Part shown: one piece after another, positions 7,752 to 16,490 of the stretch | Layout: each line of letters opens with the position of its first letter | Numbering within the stretch: position 1 is the first letter of the stretch | Assembly (NCBI RefSeq): GCF_002217475.1 | Contig: NZ_MUHH01000010.1 | Span: 1 to 45,368 of the forward strand | DNA length: 45,368 nt | DNA from: Flavobacterium tructae | GTDB taxonomy: Bacteria > Bacteroidota > Bacteroidia > Flavobacteriales > Flavobacteriaceae | Direction of reading: 5' to 3' | Notes under the pieces: model-generated | The model's input: the letters and a program-made list of their open reading frames with translations, nothing else | Told to the model about the DNA's origin: nothing | The model's database searches: none | Program-made: the position numbers and the translations under genes

Positions 7752-8813
7752 CTAATGTTTGTTATAGTATTTGTTATAGTTTGAAGTTGCCAGCAAGCTT
7801 AAATCTTCAGGGATAAATCTGTCGTTTCCTAATAAGTCTGGGCCTATAACGTGGCTTAATTCTAAAACTTTATTTGCTGATGCCATGATAAAATATATAT
7901 TTCCATTCGGAGCCAGCTTGCTTGAAGAGTATTTTCCCTGTTGCATCATAGATTTTCCTATAAGATCAGTTAGTCCTGTAGAGGGATTTAGTCTAAGTAT
8001 TCTGTTTTCTCCTGAAAAAGGGAAATAAATTAATCCATTAGGAGCCAGAGTAGGAGAAGAAAACTTATTTAGATTTGTTTGACCAAAATCCTGTCCTATA
8101 TGAGTTGTTGTTCCTGTTGTTGGATCAAATTCTAGTATCCTTGACTGCCTTCTCGGAGAAAAGTAAATTTTACCATTTAGAGCCAAAGTCCCCCCATCAT
8201 ATTTGAATATTGTTGGAGGTAAAGTTTCTCCAACAAAATTGGATGTTTTTGTTATGGGATTAAATTCTAAAATTCTATTAGCCCTTGCAGGTATCATATA
8301 AATATTATCGTTTTTCGCTAGAACACAACCTGAATAGTTTTCATATGAAGTTATATTTGCATTGATAAGTATTGTTGTCCCTTTCTCAGGATCTATTTCA
8401 AGTATTTCTCCAGAATTATAAGGGGCATAGTAAATTTTACCATTTGAAGCTAAAACTCCTCCATACCATTTATAGCCACCGCCAAAAACAGTTCCAATAA
8501 GATGAGAAGTTTTTGTTACAGGATCAAATTCGATAACTTGATACCCTAATAGCGGAGCATAGTAAATCTTGCCATTTGGTGCTAAAACCCCACCAAGCCA
8601 TCCCTCTGCTACATTATAAACACTTCCTACATAATTTGTCTCATAAGAATTCGGGTTAAACTCTAAAATCCTAGAAGATAAATAGGGAGCAAAATAGATA
8701 TTGCCATTTGGAGCTAAACACCCTCCTGCAAATTTAGCACTCCCCTGAAAAGGACTTCCGACTAATTTGGTAGGAAACCTTGTTTTTCCGAAATTAAATG
8801 TATTTAAACTCAT
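7752..8813 (-). CDS. Seven-bladed beta-propeller, candidate receptor-binding tip
   Basis: A 353-residue protein made of seven repeats of about 44-46 residues. The consensus is GGxLAPNGKIYYAP followed by ILEFDPxTxTxxxIG. The repeats begin near residues 30, 74, 118, 162, 207, 253 and 297, and a closing strand is probably supplied by the N-terminus. This is the layout of a seven-bladed propeller of the NHL/YVTN/kelch-like type, with no visible catalytic motif. Its ATG overlaps the stop of the preceding fibre gene by one base (TAATG), so the two are translationally coupled. Inference: it is a carbohydrate- or protein-binding module carried by the adjacent anchor protein. There is no export signal, in keeping with particle assembly in the cytoplasm. 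Confidence 0.65.
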   Translation of the reverse strand: MSLNTFNFGKTRFPTKLVGSPFQGSAKFAGGCLAPNGNIYFAPYLSSRILEFNPNSYETNYVGSVYNVAEGWLGGVLAPNGKIYYAPLLGYQVIEFDPVTKTSHLIGTVFGGGYKWYGGVLASNGKIYYAPYNSGEILEIDPEKGTTILINANITSYENYSGCVLAKNDNIYMIPARANRILEFNPITKTSNFVGETLPPTIFKYDGGTLALNGKIYFSPRRQSRILEFDPTTGTTTHIGQDFGQTNLNKFSSPTLAPNGLIYFPFSGENRILRLNPSTGLTDLIGKSMMQQGKYSSSKLAPNGNIYFIMASANKVLELSHVIGPDLLGNDRFIPEDLSLLATSNYNKYYNKH

Positions 8814-9874
8814 TATAAACCAATTATTATACTGTTTGTATTGCCTCTCCTTAGAAAATTAAAATAAGTTTTCTCTGTAATAACCCCTGGATCATCAAAT
8901 AAAAATGTGAATGGTGAAGTTATTGACCAGGTTACATTTACCTGATCTAAAGTAATGGCATTAAAATAAAAATTTGTTGGTAATGTTGCTGGTATTGTTA
9001 TGGTACAGCTAGAGGTAAATATAATTGTTTGCTTGTTCCACGAATTAGGGATGCTCATATGTGTACCTACCTCAATTTGAGAATCAATTACTATATTTTC
9101 CTGAATAGCTTTGGATACTGCTGCTGAGCTGGGAATAGAATTTTCCGAAGGGACTAAAGTATTTCGGTCATATTTAACCGCATTTAAATTACCGCTATCA
9201 GCATCTGATATATAAGCATGTTCAAAAGAAGGTCTCTCTATGTTTAACATGCTTTGTGTTCCATCAGTTTCTTTTATGTAAAACTGGGCATTTTCTGTTT
9301 TTTCAGACTGTTTCTCTAAGAATGTACGATTTAAATTTATATTACCCTTTGTATCTGCGAATTGACCATTAAACGAGATGGGTATCGTGTAAGTACTATA
9401 ACTAGAGGTAGGTTTAGGGAATTTTAGTTCTAGTTCAGTATTATTATTTTCGGGCCATTCAGCATCGCCCTGTAAAAAATATTTTATACTTGAATCTGAA
9501 TAAGTTGCTCTAGCAGATCTTCCTTCATTACCAGGTGATTTGTCTTTAAAGTATTGAAAACCTCTGTCTGGATAGATAAAACAGTAGGCTGTAAATGGAT
9601 TATCAGTGTAAGTTATTCCATTTGTAGGATAACCAGAATTAATAATATAGGGATCATTTATATCACCGTATCCATTAATGGTTATGCCGTTACCCGCTTT
9701 AATATGGGTAGGTTTAATTTCTGCAAGTAATTCGTCAATCCCTTCAACATCTTTTACAGGAACTTTTTCGTATTTATGTCGGAAGGAATCCCAAGTATCC
9801 CAGAATTGTGTTTGTGTTGGTTTAAAGCCGGTTTTAAACCAGTTTTTAATCGTATTTAACGCTTGTATAGCCAT
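8813..9874 (-). CDS. Tail-fibre-like protein with shared anchor domain
   Basis: A 353-residue protein. The N-terminus (about 8-40, IKNWFKTGFKPTQTQFWDTW...SFRHKYEKVP) repeats the anchor motif of the gene at 7653, with the order WFKTG, KPTQ, QF, DTW, SF, HK and a terminal P kept. The middle contains ITINGYGDINDPYIINSGYP and a PSSAAVSKAIQENI segment of the kind common in phage fibres. The C-terminal third is beta-rich. It is the first gene of the leftward fibre unit and ends in a one-base overlap with the propeller gene. The divergent 1372-residue gene begins 341 bp away. Confidence 0.6.
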   Translation of the reverse strand: MAIQALNTIKNWFKTGFKPTQTQFWDTWDSFRHKYEKVPVKDVEGIDELLAEIKPTHIKAGNGITINGYGDINDPYIINSGYPTNGITYTDNPFTAYCFIYPDRGFQYFKDKSPGNEGRSARATYSDSSIKYFLQGDAEWPENNNTELELKFPKPTSSYSTYTIPISFNGQFADTKGNINLNRTFLEKQSEKTENAQFYIKETDGTQSMLNIERPSFEHAYISDADSGNLNAVKYDRNTLVPSENSIPSSAAVSKAIQENIVIDSQIEVGTHMSIPNSWNKQTIIFTSSCTITIPATLPTNFYFNAITLDQVNVTWSITSPFTFLFDDPGVITEKTYFNFLRRGNTNSIIIGL

Positions 9875-10050
9875 GTTTGTTTTCTTTTTTAATGATGTAA
9901 GTAAGACTGATTTAAGAAGTTTTTCAAGCTTTTCTTATCCGGTATTTTAGGTCTTTTTTCCATGTTTTTAATGATGTTAAATAGGAGTGAGTAGTAAATT
10001 TTAAAATTTCAAATCCCTATACAAAATAGGATTATTTAATTTTTTTGAGG

Positions 10051-10196
10051 GTGTAAAAGTAGAACAGAAGAATACTAAAAGAAGAAAAAATAACCTTCTC
10101 TATTCAGTAGTTTCAGTAGAATGGAAACTTACTGAAACTACTGAATACAAACGTCTTGAAGTTTTAAAATGATAAACTAGGAGACTACTTTTACAC
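10051..10196. promoter_or_regulatory. Nested inverted repeats in divergent promoter region
   Basis: Two inverted repeats share nearly one centre. The inner is an 18-bp perfect pair, TATTCAGTAGTTTCAGTA (10101-10118) and its complement (10130-10147), around an 11-base loop. The outer is a 12-bp perfect pair, GTGTAAAAGTAG (10051-10062) and its complement (10185-10196). They occupy the 341-bp gap between the leftward fibre unit and the rightward 1372-residue gene. The inner motif is itself a direct repeat (CAGTAG twice, 9 bp apart) and recurs at 5388-5406. Operator, attenuator or mobile-element origin are all possible; coordinated regulation is my preferred reading. Confidence 0.55.
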
Positions 10197-10214
10197 TCTG
10201 AAAAATAGCTACCG

Positions 10215-13200
10215 ATGAGTAAAAACGTAATTCACAATTTCGATATTTTAATACAAAATAGTGCTGATATAAATAGTGCTGAACATTTAACCAATGTCAT
10301 GATAAAAGAGCTGGCAAAAATTTCAAAAGAAATGAGTCAGAAAAAGGATATAGAACAATTATGGCAGGAGCAGGAGAGCCAAAATCCTTTTGTCAACAAC
10401 TCTAATTTCTCAGCCGAAGGGGGCGTGAACGATACAATTGCTAAAACAGGAAGTAACACAGCATTATCGGTAAACAATACTCCTTCGGTTTTCGGAGAAG
10501 CGAGGCATACTTTTGATGATATAAGAGGAGGGGCTGGAACTATTCCTTTTGGAACAACAAATGTTAATACTTCAATCGGAGAAGGCGTTGCTGATACTAT
10601 CGACAGCACAATGATGAGTGCTGTTCTATCAGTTAACACTACTTCTCCGATATTTAGAGTTGAAGATGATACTTTAAATTTAAGTAAAGGTTTAACAAGT
10701 CAGATTTATTCTGGTGTGGAGGCGCAGCAAATGCTGACGATGCCGGAAAAATGGCAAACAAATGGTGAGCCCACTCTGGAAGCTGTTAAAGAAGCAATCA
10801 GGAAAAAAATAGAGCAGGCTAATGCTGCAAATGATAGAACAGCAGTAGAATATTGGACTATAATTTCTAAGGCTTTTGATGAAAATAAAGGAGCGTCTGT
10901 TCAGGATTTTGACGGTAAACCAAATCATGAATTATTTACAGAAATGTATGCCACTCTAAAACAGTCAAATTCAGTAACAGCGACCCCAAATTTTAATTGG
11001 GAAATCGTTCGTGAAAAAATGATTAAAGCCATTGATACCAATATCTTGCTTGGGAAAATTTCCGAAGGAAGTAAAAAACGCTGGAAAATAATCCAACAAG
11101 AATTACAGAAAGACAGCACCAATGTTGCTAATCTTTTCGAACAATATAATGAGCTATTTTTATTGCTAAGACAAGTAGAGGGACTGGATGACTTACCTGG
11201 TACAATTACTATAACCACTAAAACCAAAATTTATCCTAATTTAAGCGCAGATAGACTTTATGGTAAGATTGGAAAAGAGGCTGTCTATGTATTCTTAAAA
11301 GAAATAAGTTATGAAGATGTTCAGGGAAATGCAGTAAAAAGAGGAGCGGTCAAAATAAAAAATGCAAATACTTCTTCATTTATTATAGGAGAAACTTTGG
11401 AGTTTTTCCTTGACGAAACCCTGATCGTTCAAAATGGAAATAAAAATGATGGTATTAACTGGATTGTTTACAAAAAGAAGAAAGGTAAAAAATACGAAGA
11501 AACTATTTTTGAAGATGAAGGGACATCCTTTAGTTATAATTTTGATACAGCAGGCACTTATAAAATTGAAGCCTATGGAGATGAGTACGGAGCCAACAAT
11601 AAAAAAAGTAAAAAGTCATTCGCTTTTACAGAAGTAAAAATAGTGGCTCAGGAGATTGTTATTACACCTCCTTCTATAGTTAAAGAACGATTGGTGAGAC
11701 CTTCATCGAAAGAGGTTTTATTTAAGACAGCTTTGAAATACCCTAAAGTAAAATCACTAAATCCATTAAAGCTTTACTATCAAATAGAGACTAAAACTAA
11801 TAATAAAGGAACCATAATTTCAGACGAAAAAGAACTAGATTCAACAGGAAATATTAGCGTATTGATGCCCGATTTGGGAACTTATAAGATTAAAATAATC
11901 AGTAAGAATCAATATGCATTGACGCAGGAATTTGAAGTTTCAGCAATTAAAAATGAAGTGACCAGTATTGGTCCTATCAAAGGAGAATCAAACAAAAATG
12001 TCTTTTTATTGGGCGGTTCAAATAAGACTTTTACTTTAGAAGCAAAAACTTTTAAAATACCTCCTACAGATAAAGAAAAACAGGATGTAAAATGGATCGT
12101 TTATGATTCTAAGTATAATCCGTATTTAACGTCAGGAGATATCTGGTATACTGAAAAAGACACTCCAAAAAGAAAGCACCTTCATAAATGGGAATCTTTT
12201 GGGATATCTGTGCCCGATAAAGAAGGGCACTACACAATAGAAGCCTTTAGTGACATAGCAAAAGGTGTTGATGCTAAAGCTGTCTACAAAATGGAAGTGC
12301 AGCGTCCGCAAGTCACTGAGGCGTATTGGGCTTATAGTAATGATGACAAAAAAGAAACTTCTGGTTTTTCGGGAGAAGTAAATCATGTAAAAGCGAAGAT
12401 TCCGGGCTATGACAATCAGAAAGTAAGAATTAGTTTTTACTTAAACGGCAGTAAAGCGCCTTCTTATTATAATGAAACGACAACGAATGAAAGTGGAGAA
12501 ATAAATAGGATTATAACTTTTGATGATACTTTTCAGAGACGTTTTGGGATTCAGGAAGGAAAAACGGCGAAAATTAGTTTCAAGTTGATGGGGATACAAA
12601 ATAATAGACTGTATGCATTTAAGAAAAATGCCAGTGTAAATACGGCAGTTTTAAATGTTGTAACGGGTGCAAACATAACAGCTGCCTATTTTCAGTACGA
12701 TGGAAAAAGAGTCACGGCAAAGGATGAAATTCCTCTTAGCTATAGCGGTGGATATGTAACCATTGTCGCTAAAACGCAAAACATGATAGGGAAAGAAATT
12801 GTATTAACAGCCCATAAAGTCGATGAAATACCAATCTACAGAAGTAAAGTAAAAATAGATTCAGAAGGTAATGCATCTGCGACTTTTAAAATAACACGTC
12901 GCAAGGGTGCAAAAATTGGCGAAAAAATGAGTTACTTCGTAGGTATTGAAGGACATTCTACTTTGCATCTAGGTTATAAAGGATTGAATATGGTTGTAAG
13001 TAATGTAACAAATACAGCCAATACAGGGACTTACAAAAGCCATTTTGACGAGAATATGATACATGTTTTTAAAGTTGAAGGAGGTTATGTTGATGATAAA
13101 AAAGATAGAGGTGGTAAGACGAACAAAGGGATTACTTTTAAGACATATGAAAGTTTTTATAACCTATATGGTAATGGTGAAGCAGGAACAGTAGAAATGC

Positions 13201-14333
13201 ACAGAAATCTTTCTAATACTGAGGCTAAAAAAATATATAAGATTGAGTTTTGGAATAAAATTCATGGGGATGAAATTTATAATGCTAGTATTGCGGCTTA
13301 TATCTTTGATTTTGCAATACATTCCGGAGTTCCTAATGCTACGAAAGTAGTTCAAGCAACATTAAATGTTTCAGCAGATGGTGTTTTTGGAACAAGTACA
13401 GTGAATAATATTAATCGGGTTGATCCTAAAATATTTTATGAAAAATTAGATAAAAATAGGAGAAAATTTGTTGAAGACATTATTAAAAAGGATCCTACAC
13501 AAAAGGTGTACGAAAAAGGATGGGAAAATAGATTAAACGAATTAAAATATAAAAGAGAGGAATACAATATTACTCAGAAAATAGAAAGTTGGCTGAAGAA
13601 AGAATATAAAAAGAGTCCAATTAAAGATAAAAATTCATCTATAGCTGCTCTAATTTTGGAAGCGCATGCATTAAATTTGGTTGAATTTAATTCCGAAGGA
13701 AAACCGGGGGTTTTTGAATCAGGGCTTGGAGGCAGTCAGGATACTTTTATCAAGATTAGAGATGGAATCATAATAGGAAGTGGTAAAGGAAATGCTAAAC
13801 CAAATAAATTTGACCCTACCTTGACCGATATACCAATAATTGAAACAGCCTTAAAAATAATTCAGTCTAATGTTAAAAACTGGGTTGATAACAATTACAA
13901 TCCAAAAGAACCGAATAAGTTAAAACTGGGTAGTTTTATGGTTTGGAATAATAATGGTAAAGACCGAATAGCGGGAGCTTTAAGGGGGTCACAACATGGA
14001 AATAAAGCTAGTGCAATAGATATTAATCTTAGTACGTATTCTAATGATAAAATTGATTTTAGTAAGCCAAATGCTGAAACAATGGTTTTAGAAATTATAA
14101 AGCATTTACCTAAAGGTAATTATGGTTTTGGCTTTCCTAAGCAAGGAAATTTTTTTCCAAACGATGAAAAATTAAAACATGGTAAGTCAGAATATAACAA
14201 AGTTTACAATCAAGCCTATCATCATTTAAAAAGTGAAGCATTAAAAAAAGAATTGCAAAGGAGAATGGATGATAAAGATATAATTATTGTTTTTTCAGAT
14301 AACCCGGATCACTTTCATATTCAATTAAATTAA
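10215..14333 (+). CDS. Multidomain peptidoglycan hydrolase: Ig/PKD-like, GH108, M15-like
   Basis: A 1372-residue protein without a signal peptide. The first 330 residues are low-complexity and helical. Residues 340-930 hold several beta domains of Ig/PKD type (INWIVYKKKKG...AGTYKIEAYG; VTEAYWAYSND; ITAAYFQYDGKRV). At 950-1030, VFKVEGGYVDDKKDRGG and TNKGIT match the GH108 muramidase signature, with E955 the likely catalytic acid. Next, ATLNVSADGVFGTST resembles the peptidoglycan-binding tail of that family. The last 200 residues have SQHGNKASAID (S1259, H1261, D1269) and terminal DHFHIQL (H1366, H1368), as in M15-type peptidases. The protein could therefore cut both glycan and peptide. The divergent tail module and lack of an export signal suggest particle-borne delivery; a lipoprotein follows 54 bp downstream. 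Confidence 0.7.
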   Translation: MSKNVIHNFDILIQNSADINSAEHLTNVMIKELAKISKEMSQKKDIEQLWQEQESQNPFVNNSNFSAEGGVNDTIAKTGSNTALSVNNTPSVFGEARHTFDDIRGGAGTIPFGTTNVNTSIGEGVADTIDSTMMSAVLSVNTTSPIFRVEDDTLNLSKGLTSQIYSGVEAQQMLTMPEKWQTNGEPTLEAVKEAIRKKIEQANAANDRTAVEYWTIISKAFDENKGASVQDFDGKPNHELFTEMYATLKQSNSVTATPNFNWEIVREKMIKAIDTNILLGKISEGSKKRWKIIQQELQKDSTNVANLFEQYNELFLLLRQVEGLDDLPGTITITTKTKIYPNLSADRLYGKIGKEAVYVFLKEISYEDVQGNAVKRGAVKIKNANTSSFIIGETLEFFLDETLIVQNGNKNDGINWIVYKKKKGKKYEETIFEDEGTSFSYNFDTAGTYKIEAYGDEYGANNKKSKKSFAFTEVKIVAQEIVITPPSIVKERLVRPSSKEVLFKTALKYPKVKSLNPLKLYYQIETKTNNKGTIISDEKELDSTGNISVLMPDLGTYKIKIISKNQYALTQEFEVSAIKNEVTSIGPIKGESNKNVFLLGGSNKTFTLEAKTFKIPPTDKEKQDVKWIVYDSKYNPYLTSGDIWYTEKDTPKRKHLHKWESFGISVPDKEGHYTIEAFSDIAKGVDAKAVYKMEVQRPQVTEAYWAYSNDDKKETSGFSGEVNHVKAKIPGYDNQKVRISFYLNGSKAPSYYNETTTNESGEINRIITFDDTFQRRFGIQEGKTAKISFKLMGIQNNRLYAFKKNASVNTAVLNVVTGANITAAYFQYDGKRVTAKDEIPLSYSGGYVTIVAKTQNMIGKEIVLTAHKVDEIPIYRSKVKIDSEGNASATFKITRRKGAKIGEKMSYFVGIEGHSTLHLGYKGLNMVVSNVTNTANTGTYKSHFDENMIHVFKVEGGYVDDKKDRGGKTNKGITFKTYESFYNLYGNGEAGTVEMHRNLSNTEAKKIYKIEFWNKIHGDEIYNASIAAYIFDFAIHSGVPNATKVVQATLNVSADGVFGTSTVNNINRVDPKIFYEKLDKNRRKFVEDIIKKDPTQKVYEKGWENRLNELKYKREEYNITQKIESWLKKEYKKSPIKDKNSSIAALILEAHALNLVEFNSEGKPGVFESGLGGSQDTFIKIRDGIIIGSGKGNAKPNKFDPTLTDIPIIETALKIIQSNVKNWVDNNYNPKEPNKLKLGSFMVWNNNGKDRIAGALRGSQHGNKASAIDINLSTYSNDKIDFSKPNAETMVLEIIKHLPKGNYGFGFPKQGNFFPNDEKLKHGKSEYNKVYNQAYHHLKSEALKKELQRRMDDKDIIIVFSDNPDHFHIQLN

Positions 14334-14387
14334 GGTACTATATTTTAAAAATGTACTATATTTACTTCAAATTTAATTATATTGTGT

Positions 14388-15305
14388 ATGCGTTATTTGC
14401 TTATTGTTTTATTTTCTTTAGTTGCTGTTTCTTGTGTTAAGAAACAAAAAGATGTTGGTACTGTAGGTGTTAAAAAAGGAGAAAATACTAAGGGTCAGGT
14501 TTTAGGTAATAAAAGGATAAAAGAACTTGAAAGTCAGGTTTACCATCTTATGCTTCATGAAAATAAGTATTGTTACTTCTTGGGAAAAAAAGGAGATTAC
14601 CAGAATATAACACTTAATTTTAATGTTAAATCTCTTATTAGTGATGCGACCATTGATAATATTTTTTATGACAATGAGTTTAATCCTTTTAGGAATCAAT
14701 TGTATCGGATTAAAAATTATAAAGTCGAGAGTAGTTCCAATTATGAGATAGCTGTTTTTGATGAATTTGAAGGTAAGGATGCGAGAATTAATTTTGGACT
14801 TATTAATAAAAAGGATGATGTCTGGAAATTCGAATTTCTACCTTCATGGAAAGAAGAAGAATCCAAGAGAGATTACCTTGCAAATCTTGATTTGCGTCAG
14901 AAATATTTATTTGTAAATAAAAAGAGTATAGACTCCATTACAGTATTAACCAAAGGGGTATGGAGTGAGGATGATAATGACGAGAATTTAGATACTGTTT
15001 GTTATAAAATGCCCTATTATTTTAAACTAAAAGAGAAATACAAACATTGGAAAAATTACAATCCAATTCGTTTTGTTTCTTCAAAAAACAAGGTTGCAAT
15101 GTATACATCACCAGATGTATCGTCAGAAGTCGTCGAAAATTTAAAATATAATGACTGGGTTATTATTAACGATACTGTAGAAAAGGGATCAACAGGCAAT
15201 AATTCGTGGCTTGATGTTTATGATAGGGTAAATTTTCGGAAAGGCTATATTTTGAATAAAGATTTAGCTGAGAAACCAACGTATAAAAACTTACTCATAA
15301 AATAA
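14388..15305 (+). CDS. Lipoprotein with C-terminal SH3-like domain, candidate immunity
   Basis: The ATG at 14388 gives MRYLLIVLFSLVAVSC, a lipoprotein signal with lipobox AVSC; an upstream TTG in frame is less likely. The protein has about 305 residues. Residues 225-300 (NKVAMYTSPDVSSEVVENL, then NSWLDVYD and KGYILNKDL) fit a bacterial SH3 domain, a fold that often binds peptidoglycan. It lies 54 bp after the muramidase/peptidase gene and before a strong terminator, so it is probably co-transcribed with it. Inference: it protects the producer's wall or helps position the hydrolase. The rest is not recognised. Confidence 0.65.
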   Translation: MRYLLIVLFSLVAVSCVKKQKDVGTVGVKKGENTKGQVLGNKRIKELESQVYHLMLHENKYCYFLGKKGDYQNITLNFNVKSLISDATIDNIFYDNEFNPFRNQLYRIKNYKVESSSNYEIAVFDEFEGKDARINFGLINKKDDVWKFEFLPSWKEEESKRDYLANLDLRQKYLFVNKKSIDSITVLTKGVWSEDDNDENLDTVCYKMPYYFKLKEKYKHWKNYNPIRFVSSKNKVAMYTSPDVSSEVVENLKYNDWVIINDTVEKGSTGNNSWLDVYDRVNFRKGYILNKDLAEKPTYKNLLIK

Positions 15306-15332
15306 GTAGGTGGTGAGAAAAATGGATGATAA

Positions 15333-15371
15333 AAAAACAAAAGCTACCTGCTAGAGGTAGCTTTTGTTTTT
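15333..15371 (+). terminator. Strong intrinsic terminator
   Basis: A perfect 16-bp inverted repeat, AAAAACAAAAGCTACC and its complement, with a 7-base loop and a T-rich tail. It follows the stop at 15305 and also lies at the 3' side of the RadC remnant on the other strand, so it can serve both directions. Confidence 0.8.
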
Positions 15372-15396
15372 CATATAAATTGAAAAACAGTGTTAC

Positions 15397-15696
15397 CTAT
15401 AAACTGCCTTTATCTGCAAAGGAATAATAACTTTCAGAGGTAACAATTAAATGATTGATTACTTTAATGTGTAAAAGAGCACCAGCGTGTTTGGCTTTTT
15501 GGGTAATCAATTTGTCGGCAGGAGAAGGAAGTGTTTTACCTGATGGATGGTTGTGTATCATAATTCCGGCCGAAGCATTTGCTTTGAGTGCCGTGACAAA
15601 TACTAATCTAAGATCGACAGATGCTCCAGGTATTCCTCCCGAAGTCACTTCATAAACTCCAAGTACTTTATTGGACTGATTGAGAAGTAGAATTTT
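15397..15696 (-). pseudogene. RadC-family (JAB) remnant, N-terminus missing
   Basis: Reading leftward, the frame encodes the RadC core: ILLLNQSNKVLGVYEVTSGG, then HNHPSGKTLPSPADK (the HxH...SxxD JAMM-like motif), and a normal C-terminal LIVTSESYYSFADKGSL. Homology stops abruptly at 15696, where an in-frame TAA precedes it. About half the usual 150-residue gene is absent, and the only in-frame ATG lies inside the conserved core. RadC-like proteins of this type travel with mobile elements, so this scar suggests an earlier insertion or deletion between the lipoprotein genes. Confidence 0.75.
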
Positions 15697-15733
15697 TTAA
15701 ATTACTATTTTTGAGAAAAAAGATAAAAAAAAA

Positions 15734-16465
15734 ATGAAAATAATGATATGCCTATTTCTTTCTCTATTTATGTTTTCTTGTAAAGATAAAGAAAACGGAA
15801 AAGTCAAAAATGAACTTAAATTAATTAAACCACAGGAAGTTGTAATAAGTAAAGAATTAAGAGGTCTTATTCCTGATGTATATGAAAATGTTGTTACAGA
15901 AACTATTGATTTTGATAATGACTCAAAGAAAGATTTCATTTGTACAGTATATGATTCAAAAAGAGATATAAATATAGAATATTGGATTACTTCCAATTAT
16001 AAATTATTCTTAGTTAACGAGTTTTATGGTAGTATTAATTATAAATTTTTCATTAATCTGGACAAGGATGATATATTGGAATTGTTTAGATGTTCAGGCG
16101 AAGAAGATGGTATTGACTATGCTTTTTATGACATTAAAAATAAAAAATTGGAGCCTTTCCTTTATTTCACTCCAATTTTAATTGACAAGGAGAGACCAAA
16201 TAATTATTTTCATGGATATCCATGGGATATTTCAGAAATAGTTGTTTCTGATCATAAATTGCTTTCGTCTGTTGCTAATAATATAGAAATAGATGGAAAT
16301 GTTTTAGTTCCTGAAAATCAGAAATTTTTGCCGGTTATTTTCTTTAAAGGTAAAACAACTCAGCCAGAAATTAAATATGATAAGAAAATTAAAAAGGAAT
16401 ATTTTTCGTTGGAAAAAATTATAAATACTGTTAATAAGGTAAGTGAGGGGCAAAATTTTAATTGA
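15734..16465 (+). CDS. Lipoprotein of unknown function
   Basis: A 243-residue protein starting MKIMICLFLSLFMFSCKDK, a clear lipoprotein signal. Residues 50-110 include ETIDFDNDSKKDFICTVYD and FINLDKDDILELF, which look like calcium-loop FG-GAP/VCBS-type repeats. No enzyme motif was seen. It is 26 bp ahead of another lipoprotein gene in the same direction, and both follow the lysozyme-lipoprotein unit. It could be an additional immunity or inhibitor protein from effector turnover; this rests on position only. Confidence 0.6.
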   Translation: MKIMICLFLSLFMFSCKDKENGKVKNELKLIKPQEVVISKELRGLIPDVYENVVTETIDFDNDSKKDFICTVYDSKRDINIEYWITSNYKLFLVNEFYGSINYKFFINLDKDDILELFRCSGEEDGIDYAFYDIKNKKLEPFLYFTPILIDKERPNNYFHGYPWDISEIVVSDHKLLSSVANNIEIDGNVLVPENQKFLPVIFFKGKTTQPEIKYDKKIKKEYFSLEKIINTVNKVSEGQNFN

Positions 16466-16490
16466 TAAAAAGATAGTTTAATTATAGAAT

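Noticed and set aside
1..9874. Complete type VI secretion or prophage locus
   Set aside because: No TssB/C, ClpV, terminase, capsid, integrase or tape-measure gene was seen, so only a partial tail-tip module can be claimed.
9678..9950. 90-codon rightward ORF
   Set aside because: It overlaps the fibre gene antisense and has no family features or start context.
15697..15996. 99-codon leftward ORF next to the RadC remnant
   Set aside because: It is the reverse shadow of the lipoprotein gene at 15734 and does not continue the RadC reading frame.
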